A stretch of DNA of 64,000 nt from Pseudoips prasinana (GCA_951640165.1 OX621242.1:21324001-21388000); one strand, 5' to 3'. Positions 32,801 to 50,903 are shown, counted from the stretch's first letter. The notes: generated from the sequence alone by a model not told the origin. Program-made: numbers and translations.

Positions 32801-35482
32801 GCGCGCAGTCGCAGGTGTCCGACCTCAGCGCCAGCCTCGCCGCCGCGCGGGCGCGCATCACCTCGCTCACCGTACGTACACCCACACCCTAGTGTTACCC
32901 GCCACGTGTCGCGCCGCGCACTCCACGCAGCAGGCAGAGCGCGGCGCGCAGTCGCAGGTGTCCGACCTCAGCGCCAGCCTCGCCGCCGCGCGGGCGCGCA
33001 TCACCTCGCTCACCGTACGTACACCCACACCCTAGTGTTACCCGCCACGTGTCGCGCCGCGCACTCCACGCAGCAGGCAGAGCGCGGCGCGCAGTCGCAG
33101 GTGTCCGACCTCAGCGCCAGCCTCGCCGCCGCGCGGGCGCGCATCACCTCGCTCACCGTACGTACACCCACACCCTAGTGTTACCCGCCACGTGTCGCGC
33201 CGCGCACTCCACGCAGCAGGCAGAGCGCGGCGCGCAGTCGCAGGTGTCCGACCTCAGCGCCAGCCTCGCCGCCGCGCGGGCGCGCATCACCTCGCTCACC
33301 GTACGTACACCCACACCCTAGTGTTACCCGCCACGTGTCGCGCCGCGCACTCCACGCAGCAGGCAGAGCGCGGCGCGCAGTCGCAGGTGTCCGACCTCAG
33401 CGCCAGCCTCGCCGCCGCGCGGGCGCGCATCACCTCGCTCACCGTACGTACACCCACACCCTAGTGTTACCCGCCACGTGTCGCGCCGCGCACTCCACGC
33501 AGCAGGCAGAGCGCGGCGCGCAGTCGCAGGTGTCCGACCTCAGCGCCAGCCTCGCCGCCGCGCGGGCGCGCATCACCTCGCTCACCGTACGTACACCCAC
33601 ACCCTAGTGTTACCCGCCACGTGTCGCGCCGCGCACTCCACGCAGCAGGCAGAGCGCGGCGCGCAGTCGCAGGTGTCCGACCTCAGCGCCAGCCTCGCCG
33701 CCGCGCGGGCGCGCATCACCTCGCTCACCGTACGTACACCCACACCCTAGTGTTACCCGCCACGTGTCGCGCCGCGCACTCCACGCAGCAGGCAGAGCGC
33801 GGCGCGCAGTCGCAGGTGTCCGACCTCAGCGCCAGCCTCGCCGCCGCGCGGGCGCGCATCACCTCGCTCACCGTACGTACCCGTGGTTTTTGAAATATGA
33901 CGTTTACAGTTAGCCTAAGAGACTTCTGACTGCTTCACCAGACAATAGAGACCAGCCGGGGTTCAAGCAGTGTAGCAAATAAGTTTAAAACTAACTAACA
34001 GATCATTTCCTTCAAGTAACCACGACTCGTCACTGACGCGGGTCGTCAGGCTATAACTGCGATCGGTTCTAAAACTGTTTAACGATTTCGATCAAATTTG
34101 GGAAGAATTTAATATAGCTATGTATTGTCTTTTTCAACTTCGTTTAGGTACGAAACTGTATAATTATAGTTCTGATTAATTGCAATAAAGCTAACTATGC
34201 TTTTTTTTTAACATTCAGGCGAGCTCCAAAATATTCCACTCTGCTTTGAAGAGCATCCAGTCTAAGGTGGAGGCTGTAGTTAATATTAAATACGAAGATG
34301 ATGACGTCGTTGAAATTGTCAATGGGCCCACACAGTAAGTAGAAACATTTTTACCACCATTAATCTGTACAAATATACAACATTTAAGTACCTATAAAGT
34401 AACGGCGTTTTACCTTATCCATCTGAAAGAATATACAAGACATATAAAAAAAAAATATGGATATATCTGTTTGTTCCGACTAATTTAAACGACTGGACTT
34501 GTTTCGACGGGTCCTTACACTAGCAGATTACTGATTTTCCCAAGGGATATAAAAATAACTTTGAACGGAAAATTTACGCGAGCGGAAGCTAAGGCCTCAT
34601 TTACGGAGACGCGGGGCGTCTCGCGTCGCGTGTGGCGTGGCGTCTCAAGGCGCGTCGGACGTTTTTCTGTTTACGGTGGGGCGGCGCGTGAAGCGGCACG
34701 CATCATCGCACGCGTAAACACAAACTTATAGCAATATACGACCATGTTCATAGAGAAGCGAGGCGGGAAGCGTGGCGGTGCCCGCCGCGGCGCCCGCGGC
34801 GAATCCTCTAGCGTATAGCGAAGCACGCGGCGGCGCACGCTCGCCTCGATCACATCGACTAGTTTTATGTTGGCGAGAGATGGGATATGATCGACTTTTA
34901 TTTCTTCTAAGAAAAAGCTGATCATATCATACTCCATTGCGACGGTGACTACGTCTGTGTTGCGCGATTTCTAAATAAGACTGACAGAAGATTCCGCCTC
35001 GGACATAGCTGCATCGAGAATTGCCGCTGCGTGCGCCGCCGCGATAAACGCCGCGTGGGACGCGTCGGTGCCATCCGCGGGCTCGGCCGCAAAAAACGCC
35101 CTAATTCAAACAAACGCGTCTAAAATCGCTTCTCCGTAAACGCACTCAAACATACAACGCCATATATTTGAATTCAGTGCGGGCCGCGCCGCTCAACGCA
35201 ACGCGCGACGCCCCGCGTCTCCGTAAATGAGGCCTAAGTCTGTAATAAAACAATGACAGTAACGTTTGTATAACTTTCAGAGCTGATAAAAAAGCAAAAA
35301 AAGAAGAGAAGGAAAGCAAGCAGGAGAATGATAATGAAAACCAAGAGGTGAAGGAAACTGCTGCAGAGCAACCAAATACAAAAGATGCACCTAAAACTGA
35401 AGATGAAAGTACAGAAGAGTCAGAAATTCGAGAAAGTGACATCACAACAACTGAGAATATGGATCTGGATGATAAGGAATAA
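17834..35482 (+). CDS. CCAR1: cell division cycle and apoptosis regulator 1 (CCAR1), 15 coding exons
   Basis: CCAR1 is a nuclear coactivator in transcription, splicing and apoptosis signalling. Coding exons: 17834-18490, 22730-22878, 23856-24081, 24210-24499, 24814-25072, 25359-25515, 25603-25898, 26042-26212, 26883-27101, 27722-27957, 28611-28713, 31202-31319, 32350-32585, 34219-34334, 35281-35482. They join in phase to 1,144 codons, close to vertebrate CCAR1. In order: a Met/Gln-rich N terminus, an S1-like domain (about residues 112-172, GTVTKTHNDFGFVDHDVFYQ), an Arg/Ser stretch (220-250), the DBC1 inactive-Nudix region (about 300-510), a SAP motif across exons 6-7 (about 559-593, VEQLKQELRARNVSCKG), acidic/basic charged stretches, the EF-hand-like region (about 832-890), an Ala-rich coiled coil (exons 13-14) and an acidic tail. 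All splice sites are GT-AG. The exon 5 donor (ATT|GTTTGT) is weak and the least certain join. Exon 13 is partly repeated downstream (see the tandem array). Confidence 0.95.
18620..20110. mobile_element. large foldback element in CCAR1 intron 1
   Basis: The ends are inverted: ttggagttggagtatacgct with ttaggggcactatgaac on the left, and the complement (gcgcccctaaggctacactc, caac) on the right. Inner blocks such as gacgcaccgtttgcgagtta occur once forward (about 18,818-18,850) and three times in reverse (about 19,232, 19,577 and 19,930; spacing 345 and 353 bp). The structure is therefore an inverted pair of arms of roughly 450 bp with extra tandem units on the right. Open frames over it, on both strands, repeat the same peptides and are not genes. 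The class is unknown; it looks like a foldback DNA transposon. Exact termini and target duplication were not resolved. Confidence 0.75.
20946..21128. repeat. 75-bp-arm inverted repeat in CCAR1 intron 1
   Basis: Arms 20,946-21,020 and 21,054-21,128 are near-perfect reverse complements (gtgcctctagcacaagttcc at the outer end, tacattgagcaccag at the inner end) around a 33-nt loop. Only a few mismatches are seen. The transcript of this intron would form a long hairpin. It could be a MITE or a recent inverted duplication. No TA or TTAA duplication is obvious. Confidence 0.85.
21129..22039. other. CCAR1 intron 1, unremarkable part
   Basis: AT-rich intron sequence. Nothing recognised. The intron stretch 20,111-20,945 before the hairpin is equally featureless. 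Confidence 0.45.
22040..22345 (+). mobile_element. RTE LINE 3' fragment in CCAR1 intron 1
   Basis: Decayed coding sense of the RTE C-terminal region can be read (IRRLQVAQRAIRDS, then KVLEW-like ggttctagagtggtgacca). The end of the fragment is gaggcctttgtttagaggtg and a short tail. It is 5'-truncated and full of stops. Confidence 0.65.
22315..22612 (+). repeat. two imperfect tandem copies of an RTE tail plus flank
   Basis: The block gaggcctttgt...cagctg...gatg, followed by ttacatgtaaatgttgtt, tcaagaaaattattactata and ttagaatctaaa, appears at about 22,315-22,460 and again at about 22,464-22,612 with scattered changes. The copied unit includes both the RTE end and the AT-rich flank, so it is a segmental duplication, not two insertions. 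Confidence 0.75.
22879..23855. other. CCAR1 intron 2
   Basis: AT-rich. A GC-richer spot at 23,290-23,340 and a short gatgatgatg at about 23,410 may be a remnant of an RTE-type tail. Nothing else recognised. Confidence 0.35.
24500..24813. other. CCAR1 intron 4
   Basis: A donor gtaagt and an acceptor cccatgcag bound it. No repeat recognised. The following exon 5 is markedly GC-rich compared with its neighbours. Confidence 0.5.
26213..26882. other. CCAR1 intron 8
   Basis: AT-rich, nothing recognised. Confidence 0.45.
27102..27721. other. CCAR1 intron 9
   Basis: Nothing recognised. A short GC-richer patch near 27,190-27,240 has no identified origin. Confidence 0.45.
27958..28610. other. CCAR1 intron 10
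   Basis: Nothing recognised with confidence. The block 28,090-28,290 has a different base mix (ggccacgcccgttcgttacg) and may be an old repeat. Confidence 0.35.
28714..31201. other. CCAR1 intron 11 (about 2.5 kb)
   Basis: AT-rich. It contains the dispersed repeat at 30,395-30,530. The remainder shows no gene-like or repeat-like structure that I recognise. Confidence 0.45.
30395..30530 (-). repeat. interspersed repeat, family copy B
   Basis: Reverse complement relative of the repeat at 7285-7495: atcctcagcgttagcgaggg, agagcacgaggta, actcgagtgcaac and cctcggcgagaaaatga match its blocks in opposite order and strand. It lies within CCAR1 intron 11. Confidence 0.55.
31872..32212 (+). mobile_element. 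RTE LINE 3' fragment in CCAR1 intron 12
   Basis: Recognisable RTE C-terminal coding sense: GRAMFEVTLRS, then gtggcagtgggcgggggcac, ttctcgagtggcgaccacaa (the VLEWRPR-like motif), ggaagacgcagcgtgggcaa, and the end cggaggcctttgtctagcag. Frames are broken and the 5' portion is absent. Confidence 0.8.
32483..33880 (+). repeat. ten-copy 143-bp tandem array of CCAR1 exon 13 end plus splice donor
   Basis: The phrase actccacgcagcaggcagag starts at 32,491, 32,634, 32,777, 32,920, 33,063, 33,206, 33,349, 33,492, 33,635 and 33,778, an exact 143-bp period. Each unit holds the last roughly 100 nt of exon 13, its donor (ctcacc|gtacgt) and a 33-nt intron spacer with ccctagtgttacccgccacg. By eye the units are identical. 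The first copy is joined to the unique start of exon 13 and the last runs into unique intron sequence after gtacgtac. Only the first donor (32,586) keeps the CCAR1 frame. Reading past it meets TAG at 32,604-32,606, and 143 is not a multiple of three. The overlapping 90-codon open frames in the array are a by-product of the period. Confidence 0.97.
33891..34218. other. CCAR1 intron 13, part after the array
   Basis: Unique AT-rich intron with an acceptor ttaacattcag. Nothing else recognised. Confidence 0.5.
34593..35234. mobile_element. PIF/Harbinger-like MITE in CCAR1 intron 14
   Basis: Terminal inverted repeats ggcctcatttacggagacgc and its complement (gcgtctccgtaaatgaggcc) are flanked by TAA on both sides (34,590-34,592 and 35,235-35,237). 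The 3-bp TWA-type duplication fits PIF/Harbinger. At 642 bp it is much more GC-rich than its surroundings (gcggcggcgcacgctcgcct). A minus-strand open frame (34,671-34,937) may be a relic of a coding part, but I cannot identify it. Its right end is about 45 bp upstream of the last coding exon. Confidence 0.75.
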
Positions 35483-35710
35483 CATAAAATATCTTCTGTT
35501 AAACCAAAACTGTCTACACTTTTTGAAATTTCTACAATGTGTATATTACGAGTGGTTAATATGTAAAATTTATGTGACTTTTAAGCTCTGCACCTTTCAG
35601 AGCTCAGACCTTTAAACAACCATGTCTAATCAATATCTCGAAAGAATAATTTTAGCACAAAGTATACGTTGGTTATCAAGAATTTCAAATTTAATACCAG
35701 TATAATTAAA
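35483..35710 (+). other. CCAR1: presumed CCAR1 3' UTR with ATTAAA signal
   Basis: Sequence after the TAA at 35,480-35,482. A possible poly(A) signal ATTAAA is at 35,705-35,710. The true end could lie further on. Confidence 0.35.
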
Positions 35711-36635
35711 AGCAATATTCGTTAAATGCCTTGCAACATACATATTGTATAAAAAAATTGGATTGTGCTTTGATTTAGATGTCGTGATGAACATAAATTT
35801 CTCTTATGTCCCAAATCATGATAAACATAATCTCTATAGAATGATAAACGTGGCTTTGTCATTCGATAGGATTACAGTTTCAATATAAAAACAACAACAA
35901 CAACAAAATTAATTCCAAAGGTAACAATCAGGGCTTTGGTCAATATTTCAATTAAAAACCACATTTACAGGATTACAATATGCCCGCATTGCTGCCTTTG
36001 AAATTGATCTGCTCATTTTTGATGGATGAAAATGTAACCGTTGGTCCATTCTCCAAGATAAGGCGTTGAGATTACGAGTGTGGACGCTTGCCACCTCTCA
36101 GTGGAAGCGCGTAGATTATACTCAACTGAATATATTGAATGTGGATGCTGTGGTGCTGTAGCAGTCTCAGTGTAGTCCAATTGAGGCGCGCGCGATGAAG
36201 CATTCATAGAAATTGTCTATTTTTTTATTTGAATGTCTGGATTTGGTATTAGGAAAGATATTGATTTATTGGCCAATTCACAACAGAGCCAGTCTGTTAG
36301 AATACGAATTAATTCAGATAGATCAGCTATATATTATAACTATGAAGATAAGCTAGTTCTTTGTATTTGCTGGGATTTAGACTGAATTTGACCCAATATT
36401 ATTTTATATCTTAATGTGTAATGTCCGTAATGAAAAGGTCACAGGTCACTTGGTTGATCATTGTCAAAGTTGGTATTAACTTTATGAATGTGATTATACA
36501 TTTAATTTAGTAGTCGACTGTACTTGATGTTAAGCTATCTTGTGCTTTTGATTTAATTAGATGTAAGGTATTTTCATGCATTTAAATGCAATAATATAGA
36601 TTCTTGAATTTCATTCAGTGTTTTATTTATATTTC
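35711..36635. other. AT-rich spacer after CCAR1
   Basis: Nothing recognised, apart from a short caacaacaacaac run near 35,890-35,905. Confidence 0.4.
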
Positions 36636-37090
36636 ATCATCGTCCACTCTGTACAAGGACCTTCTCAATTGCAGCTGTTTTCAGCAAACCTCACATGATC
36701 ATCGGGCCACGCTGCGGTTTCCAGTTCGTTGTCGCCACTCGAGAATCTTTCTGCCCCAGCGGCCGTCGATTCTACGAGCTGTTGCCTGCCCACTGACACT
36801 TCAGCTTGGCAATTTTTCATGCTATGTCTGTTACTTTGGTTCGCCTGCGGATTTCAACATTTCTAGATTTCATCTCGCAAGGGAACTCTGAGCATAGCCA
36901 TCTTCATTGTTCTTAGGGTGACTGAACCTTCTTATTAGACCAGTGAGCGACCACGTCTCTATTCCGTAGTCAGCACTGTCAACCCACACACAGGTCGAAG
37001 ACTTGAGATACAGGTATTATAGACGAGATGATACGTCCCGACCGCTGCCCAGTCGAATTGGATTCTACGATTGACCTCGGAAATTGGACC
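36636..37090 (-). mobile_element. RTE LINE 3' fragment, minus strand
   Basis: In antisense: catcatcgtccactctgtac (tail end), cgctgcggtttccagttcgt, gccactcgagaatctttctg, then coding sense for the RTE C-terminal region (TGLIRRFSHPKNNEDGYA, NRRIQFDWAAVGTYH). Several stops and frame changes. It is the longest RTE remnant in the window. Confidence 0.7.
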
Positions 37091-37130
37091 TACCTGGTTG
37101 GATAGTGTGTCCCTAGGTTAACATAGAGTA

Positions 37131-37616
37131 CAGTAAAAGCTCCATACGCGCTTCCTTCATTCGCGTTTTCACTTTTTTTCTTGCGACTAAAATATTGCGT
37201 CCCAATTCCTTTATTCGCAGCTAAAGATTTCTTTATTTGTCGAGCTAATCTATATATACATATTAATAAAAAGGACTCCTCCAATCCGATGTGCATGTAT
37301 ACAAAGCAGAAGTTAGAATAGTTTGTGTCAAATGAACTAATAAAAAAGTAAAATAGACCTTATCACAACTATGCCTAAACGTAAGCCGCTGTCTTCCTAA
37401 TTTATAATATCGACAAAATAAGTTACAATGTTTCGACGCGAATAATATCTGGTTAGCACTTGAAGTGAAAATAGAAATGCTTGATCGTTTACGTCTTGGA
37501 GAAATTGTTGAATAATCGTATCAACAACTGTACGATCGATAAAAACATCCGAAAATAAAATATGGTCATCTTTAGCTTTACTTACGGTATTCTCCGCGAA
37601 TACAGAGCTTTTACTG
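37131..37616. mobile_element. pogo/Tigger-like non-autonomous element
   Basis: The terminal inverted repeats read cagtaaaagctc at the left end and gagcttttactg at the right end. TA lies on each side (37,129-37,130 and 37,617-37,618). The CAGTA-type start and TA duplication fit the pogo/Tigger group. At 486 bp it has no transposase. The open frames at 37,090-37,296 and 37,397-37,651 overlap its edges and carry no known motif. Confidence 0.7.
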
Positions 37617-37686
37617 TACTCTACAGGTAAGTAGTTTGTTGGGTGTAACATGGACGTTCGACAAGATGTATGTATGAATATGAAAA

Positions 37687-38078
37687 AATAAGAGTAAACA
37701 TTTTTTTTAATAAAAGCTTTTATTTAAATGCTCTAAAAAGAAGAAAATAAAATTTTCCTTTAAAATTTCAATCATCAACTCATAACCTTATTATACACAA
37801 TTTATATGTTCATAAAAGCTTGTCGCGCGATTAAATTGCGTAAACAAACTAGTACCTCTTCAATTAAGTAACTTGATCTGCTAAGTTTAAATTTAAAAAA
37901 ATAATTTAATTTAATACTTATAGGTACTTAAACCTCGCGACAAGCTTTTATGAACATATAAATTGAGTATAATAAGGTTATGAGTTGATGATTGAAATTT
38001 GAAAGGAAAATTTTATTTTCTTCTTTTTAGAGGATTTAAATAAAAGCTTTTATTAAAAAAAAATTTTACTCTTATTTT
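37687..38078. repeat. foldback repeat with about 141-bp arms
   Basis: The left arm 37,687-37,827 and right arm 37,935-38,078 are reverse complements with few differences (cataaaagcttgtcgcg at the inner end, aataagagtaaa at the outer end), around a loop of about 107 nt. The right arm stops 5 bp before the stop codon of the helicase frame at 38,084. It may be a foldback MITE or a structural part of the helicase-bearing element. Confidence 0.85.
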
Positions 38079-38083
38079 ATTTT

Positions 38084-38590
38084 TTAGTTATCGCTGGCTA
38101 GGTTTCTTAGTCTATACATCTCAGTTAACGCATCATTGTTGCAAGGTCGTTTGCCGGTTAATTTCGAACAGTCTAGTTCTTCAACCAGGAGACCTTCTAA
38201 AGATTTTACTCTACTCAAGGCCACATATGCTTGACCAGCAGCAAAGAGCTTTGAGCCTAAGTAAACAACGGCGTGGTCGACAGTACTACCCTGCATTTTG
38301 TGTACTGTGCAAGCCCAACATAATACAATCGGCAGCATTCTTCGTTCTGCGGTACCGTGACTATATTTTGCTGGAAATTGCACAGACTTGGGCTGAACCA
38401 GGTGAACACCATCTTTACCAAAGTCTATACGGACGAATGGTAGATCAGTGTCATACATTTGTGCTCTTCGGAAGCAGGGCCATATAATTTCTGTAATATG
38501 TCCAAAAGCACCATTTACCAGACCTTTAGACACATCTACATTGTAACGCAACATCACTTTGGCCCCAACGAATATTTCTAGCTCCTTAAT
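38084..38590 (-). pseudogene. PIF1-type helicase C-terminal fragment of a Helitron
   Basis: A minus-strand frame beginning at about 38,585 (ELEIFVGAKVMLRYNVD) encodes the C-terminal part of the Helitron PIF1-like helicase: the VGAKVMLRYN...GLVNGAFG segment, then WACTVHKMQGSTVDHAVVYL (helicase motif V, HKxQG) and AYVALSRVKSLEGL (motif VI), ending LASDN at TAA 38,084. The Walker A and B part is absent because the 5' side meets a LINE fragment at 38,588. It cannot make a working helicase. A standalone PIF1 gene is less likely, given the LDCSKL ending common in Helitrons. Confidence 0.8.
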
Positions 38591-38990
38591 AATAATAATA
38601 ATTATTATTTATTTAAGAACAACATAGGCTCCACTGTGTTAGTAACAAATTGTCTTAAAAATATGTTAGTAACTTAATATGCTAGTTTTGGTAGGTTAGT
38701 AATGTTTTACTTATTGTATGTTAATACTTATAATCTAATTTTAATTTACTGATATAAATAACAATTTATTAGTTCAGTTGCACTAGGCTCTATCAGTAGG
38801 TCGTATGACGTGCAACTGAAAGAACCTACCTAATACAGCACTCTCCATTCTTTCAGCAAATACAACAAGCATCCCACCTGCGCACCAGGGAGGCAATATT
38901 TTTACGCATGAGCGTGTAGAAGTCTTGTGTGCGCTCCTCGGCAAACATACCTGAAGCGCTGCAGTAACGGGGCAGTCCCAACAACATTCT
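38588..38990 (-). mobile_element. LINE 3' fragment, same family as 14,896-16,774
   Basis: It ends at an (AAT)n tail (38,588-38,612). The upstream coding debris (38,855-38,990) in antisense gives CSASGMFAEERTQDFYTLMR, which aligns with CSASSMFAEARTDGFYAVMR in the longer copy. The tail abuts the helicase fragment, so this LINE appears to have inserted into the helicase element. Confidence 0.75.
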
Positions 38991-39329
38991 CCTCCTTACG
39001 TAGCCCTCCTGTCTTGTTTATATCGGATGCTATAATATTATTTAGATCTAAGTTTTCAGTTTTTCGAGTACAATCTACTAGACTATCCTGTGCTATCATT
39101 TTGTTAATAGTTATACAACGAGCTCGGAAATGTTCGAGAACAGTTTTGTTGTGATTGTAAACTCAGTTCCAGGTTTGATTTTGGAGTTGTCCTTCTCCTA
39201 GACAGGTTGCAGACCAATGCTGATGACGCCCATCTCGCCAAATTACCTAAGTCAAAGTTAATCTACGGATGTCACAGGCTCGAAAAAATCGACGTCTCTA
39301 CACCAAATTTCAGGTGGATTAGAGAAACG
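38991..39329. other. spacer between LINE fragment and T-rich tract
   Basis: No gene supported. The last part (agacaggttgcagaccaatg, ctcgaaaaaatcgacg) may be the start of the repeat that continues to 39,990. Confidence 0.3.
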
Positions 39330-39600
39330 GAGCTTTTTTTTTATTTTTTAATAAAGAGGTACTTTTTTTATTTTCATTTTTTTCTGACAATTTTGACTTT
39401 TTTTTTAAATTTTGACATTTTTTAAAATTTTGGCTTTTTTAAAAATTGTTTTTTTTTTCAAATTTGACTTTTTTTGTAAATTTTGACTTTTTTCAAAATT
39501 TTGGCTTTTTTTAAAATTCTGAATATTTTTTTAATGTTGACTTTTTTTAAAAAAAAATTTGACTTTTTTGAAAATTGATGACTATTTTGAAAATATTGAC
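39330..39600. repeat. T-rich degenerate tandem repeat
   Basis: Variants of a motif like aaattttgacttttttt repeat many times, about every 20-30 bp (ttttgac, ttttggc, tttgact). The other strand is a poly-purine track. No coding sense. Confidence 0.75.
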
Positions 39601-39990
39601 GTCGCATATTTTTTGAGTTACTCTCAACAATACCTTTCATTTGATACCCATATTGTAGTAGAGCATCAAAAATAACTATTCCGCCATCTTGGATTTAGAA
39701 TAACGTCACATATTTTTTCGAGTTACTGTCAACAATCCCTTTCATTTGATACCCATATTGTAGAAGTGCATAAGATAAATCGCTATTCCGCCATCTTGGA
39801 TGATCCGCCATGTTGGATTTAGGATGGCATCACATGATTTATCATGAATTGTCATCCAAACTAACCGTGTATACATAATTTCAGCTCAATCGGCTGAAAA
39901 TATCTGCTTCAAAATTGAGTTGCAAGATTCCACCCGAACATACATACATACATACATTGCAAGTTAAATAAAAGCTTTTAAAATTAAATA
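39600..39990 (+). repeat. moth repeat with internal duplication
   Basis: The block gagttactctcaacaatacc, tttcatttgatacccatatt, gctattccgccatcttgga occurs twice (about 39,615-39,690 and 39,720-39,800). It is followed by aatttcagctcaatcggctg and a catacatacatacatac run. These phrases are typical of a common moth repeat. The T-rich tract just upstream may be part of it. Confidence 0.6.
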
Positions 39991-40247
39991 ATTCATTGAT
40001 TGATTGATTCCTTTATTGATCAAATATTGTTATAGAGTATGAGGTACAAGTTTACAAATTAAAAATAACAATAATATTTATAAATATTTTTTTTTCTTAA
40101 AAATAAGAAATAGTATGTAACGCAAAAAATATGTCAGTTAGTAAATACCTCATTATAGCTCTGTATTTTATGAAAGCCTCTAGTAACATGCAACTTTTTA
40201 CACATTGTTAGGCCTAACTTGTTACTTAATTTAAAAAATATACATTA
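39991..40247 (-). repeat. possible LINE 3' end with tgattgattg tail
   Basis: The segment begins attgattgattgattccttt and continues AT-rich. Such short-repeat tails next to an attcctttattgat phrase occur at 3' ends of insect LINEs read in antisense. No coding part is present. Confidence 0.3.
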
Positions 40248-40432
40248 TATATCAGCCAAATTACGTCCACTGCTGGACAAAAGCCTCCCCAAAGAATGGG
40301 GGATTTGCCATAATCTCCAAGCTTGGCAGACGGATTGGCGATCGCAGTTTCATGGTCATTCTTAGAAAAACGCTGCTGCCCGTTCTCTGGTAGGCATTCC
40401 CTCGGTGGATTTCTACTCGCTCGACGATACAA
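40248..40432 (-). repeat. RTE-tailed short repeat, minus strand
   Basis: Starts atatcagccaaattacgtcc, actgctggacaaaagcctcc, then the shared body with cgctgctgcccgttctctgg. Same family as 1619-1812, in the opposite orientation. Confidence 0.65.
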
Positions 40433-41399
40433 CGGTCGCCTCACCAAATAGCTAGACCACTTCTCAAAATAAGTATTGGTAGCAAAATTACCACTATTTA
40501 ATTTTTTATTTTCACTTTTTAGCCACCTTGCTTTAATTTAAAATTTGTATCGAATTTTGATTTTCGATATATTGAATCTATCTTTATTTTTATATCAGCT
40601 TTTATGTATAGATATGTTTCCTTTTTTTGTCAATAATACGACGTACGCTGGTCCGGTTAAAGTAAAAAAAAAAGAATTAATGTCCATTGGAAAAGGAACA
40701 TTTTGCGAACAGTACGTTTTGAGAAATTGTCATTTTGCTACCTGTGGTCATTTTGAGACGAGCTCATTTTGTCGACTAAGCCATTCTATTCCCCTCTCTT
40801 ATATCAGGAGATAAAATAATGTGCCCAGAGTGCTCGATTAACCTCGACAATTCGCCATTACATTTACAGGGCTAAAAAACCAAGACCTTTTCACAAGAAC
40901 ATTGTCAGAAATAAATGCAGTGTTATTAAAATTTGCTAGTTTAATTTAACTAATTAGAAAAGACTATTATTATTTAGACTTTTTTGTTACTATACAACTA
41001 TTATCTTATTCTACTTCTTAAACTTAATAATATTTTGTATTTCTATAAATATTTTCTTATTATCTATGAGTACTAGAGAGTAAACTTCATTAATAAAATT
41101 TGCTTAGAGTACACTTAATAAAATTATTAATCATTCTAGTAACAAACTAAGCACTAAAAGACCTATCTTTTACATACAAGCTTTAAAAGAGAGATAACAT
41201 GAAACTCTGTTGCCAGCATATTACAAGATATAGTATTCAGAACCCCAATATGAACCCTTAATTGGACAATGGTATAATAGTTACCATCAAATTTTAAACT
41301 CTATATTTTTGTAATAAGATTATGAATATACGCCATTAATGGTTAAGAATTGAGTCTCCTCAAAACTAAGTGCACTAATGACTGAAGGAATAAGGGCCC
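40433..41399. other. AT-rich spacer
   Basis: No gene supported. An 89-codon + frame at 40,545-40,814 has no recognised motif. Confidence 0.4.
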
Positions 41400-41740
41400 C
41401 AGGGACTTAGTCAAGTCACTCCACTCACTCAAGTCATATTTTCATACAACATATTTGAAAAAAAAAAGCATATGGCCAACGTAAGTGGTCACCGTAGCCT
41501 ATGAAAGCTTTAGAACGGCCCTTAAGAAACCTTATAACTCCCTATTTGAAGGGCCCCATACCGTAGTCACTTGAGAAAACCGTAACAGGGAGTTCATTCC
41601 ACAACCTCAACGTACGTGGGAGGAAGTTTAGAAAAAACGCGAACCGTGCGAGTTCGAAAATGTTCAAGGATGTGAGGATGAACTCCCTGTCTGTGACGAG
41701 AGGTGCGATGGTACATACAAATTTGCCGTGGGATCAGTTT
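41400..41740 (+). repeat. suspected moth repeat fragment
   Basis: The phrase agggagttcattccacaacc, then cgtgggaggaagtttagaaa and cgcgaaccgtgcgagttcg, resembles a widespread moth repeat. No ends or coding sense were found. It lies just past the Abi 3' end and could form part of its 3' UTR. Confidence 0.4.
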
Positions 41741-41841
41741 TCATAAGTTCCTCCTCCATGATATCCTTTTACCCCATAATAATTGATGTGTCCAATATAC
41801 AACTGAAAAATGACTTAATCTAGAGAGTTTACAATACATTT

Positions 41842-50900
<9,059 letters not shown>

Positions 50901-50903
50901 TCA

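Noticed and set aside
32483..33880. CRISPR-like regular repeats
   Set aside because: The units are identical over their full length with no variable spacers, contain exon and splice donor, and lie in a eukaryotic gene.
32620..33893. Series of overlapping 90-codon open frames with identical predicted proteins
   Set aside because: They are produced by the 143-bp period reading one exon segment in successive frames. Only the first segment is CCAR1 coding sequence.
37397..37651. 84-codon minus-strand open frame at the pogo-like element
   Set aside because: Crosses the element end into flanking DNA and has no transposase motif.
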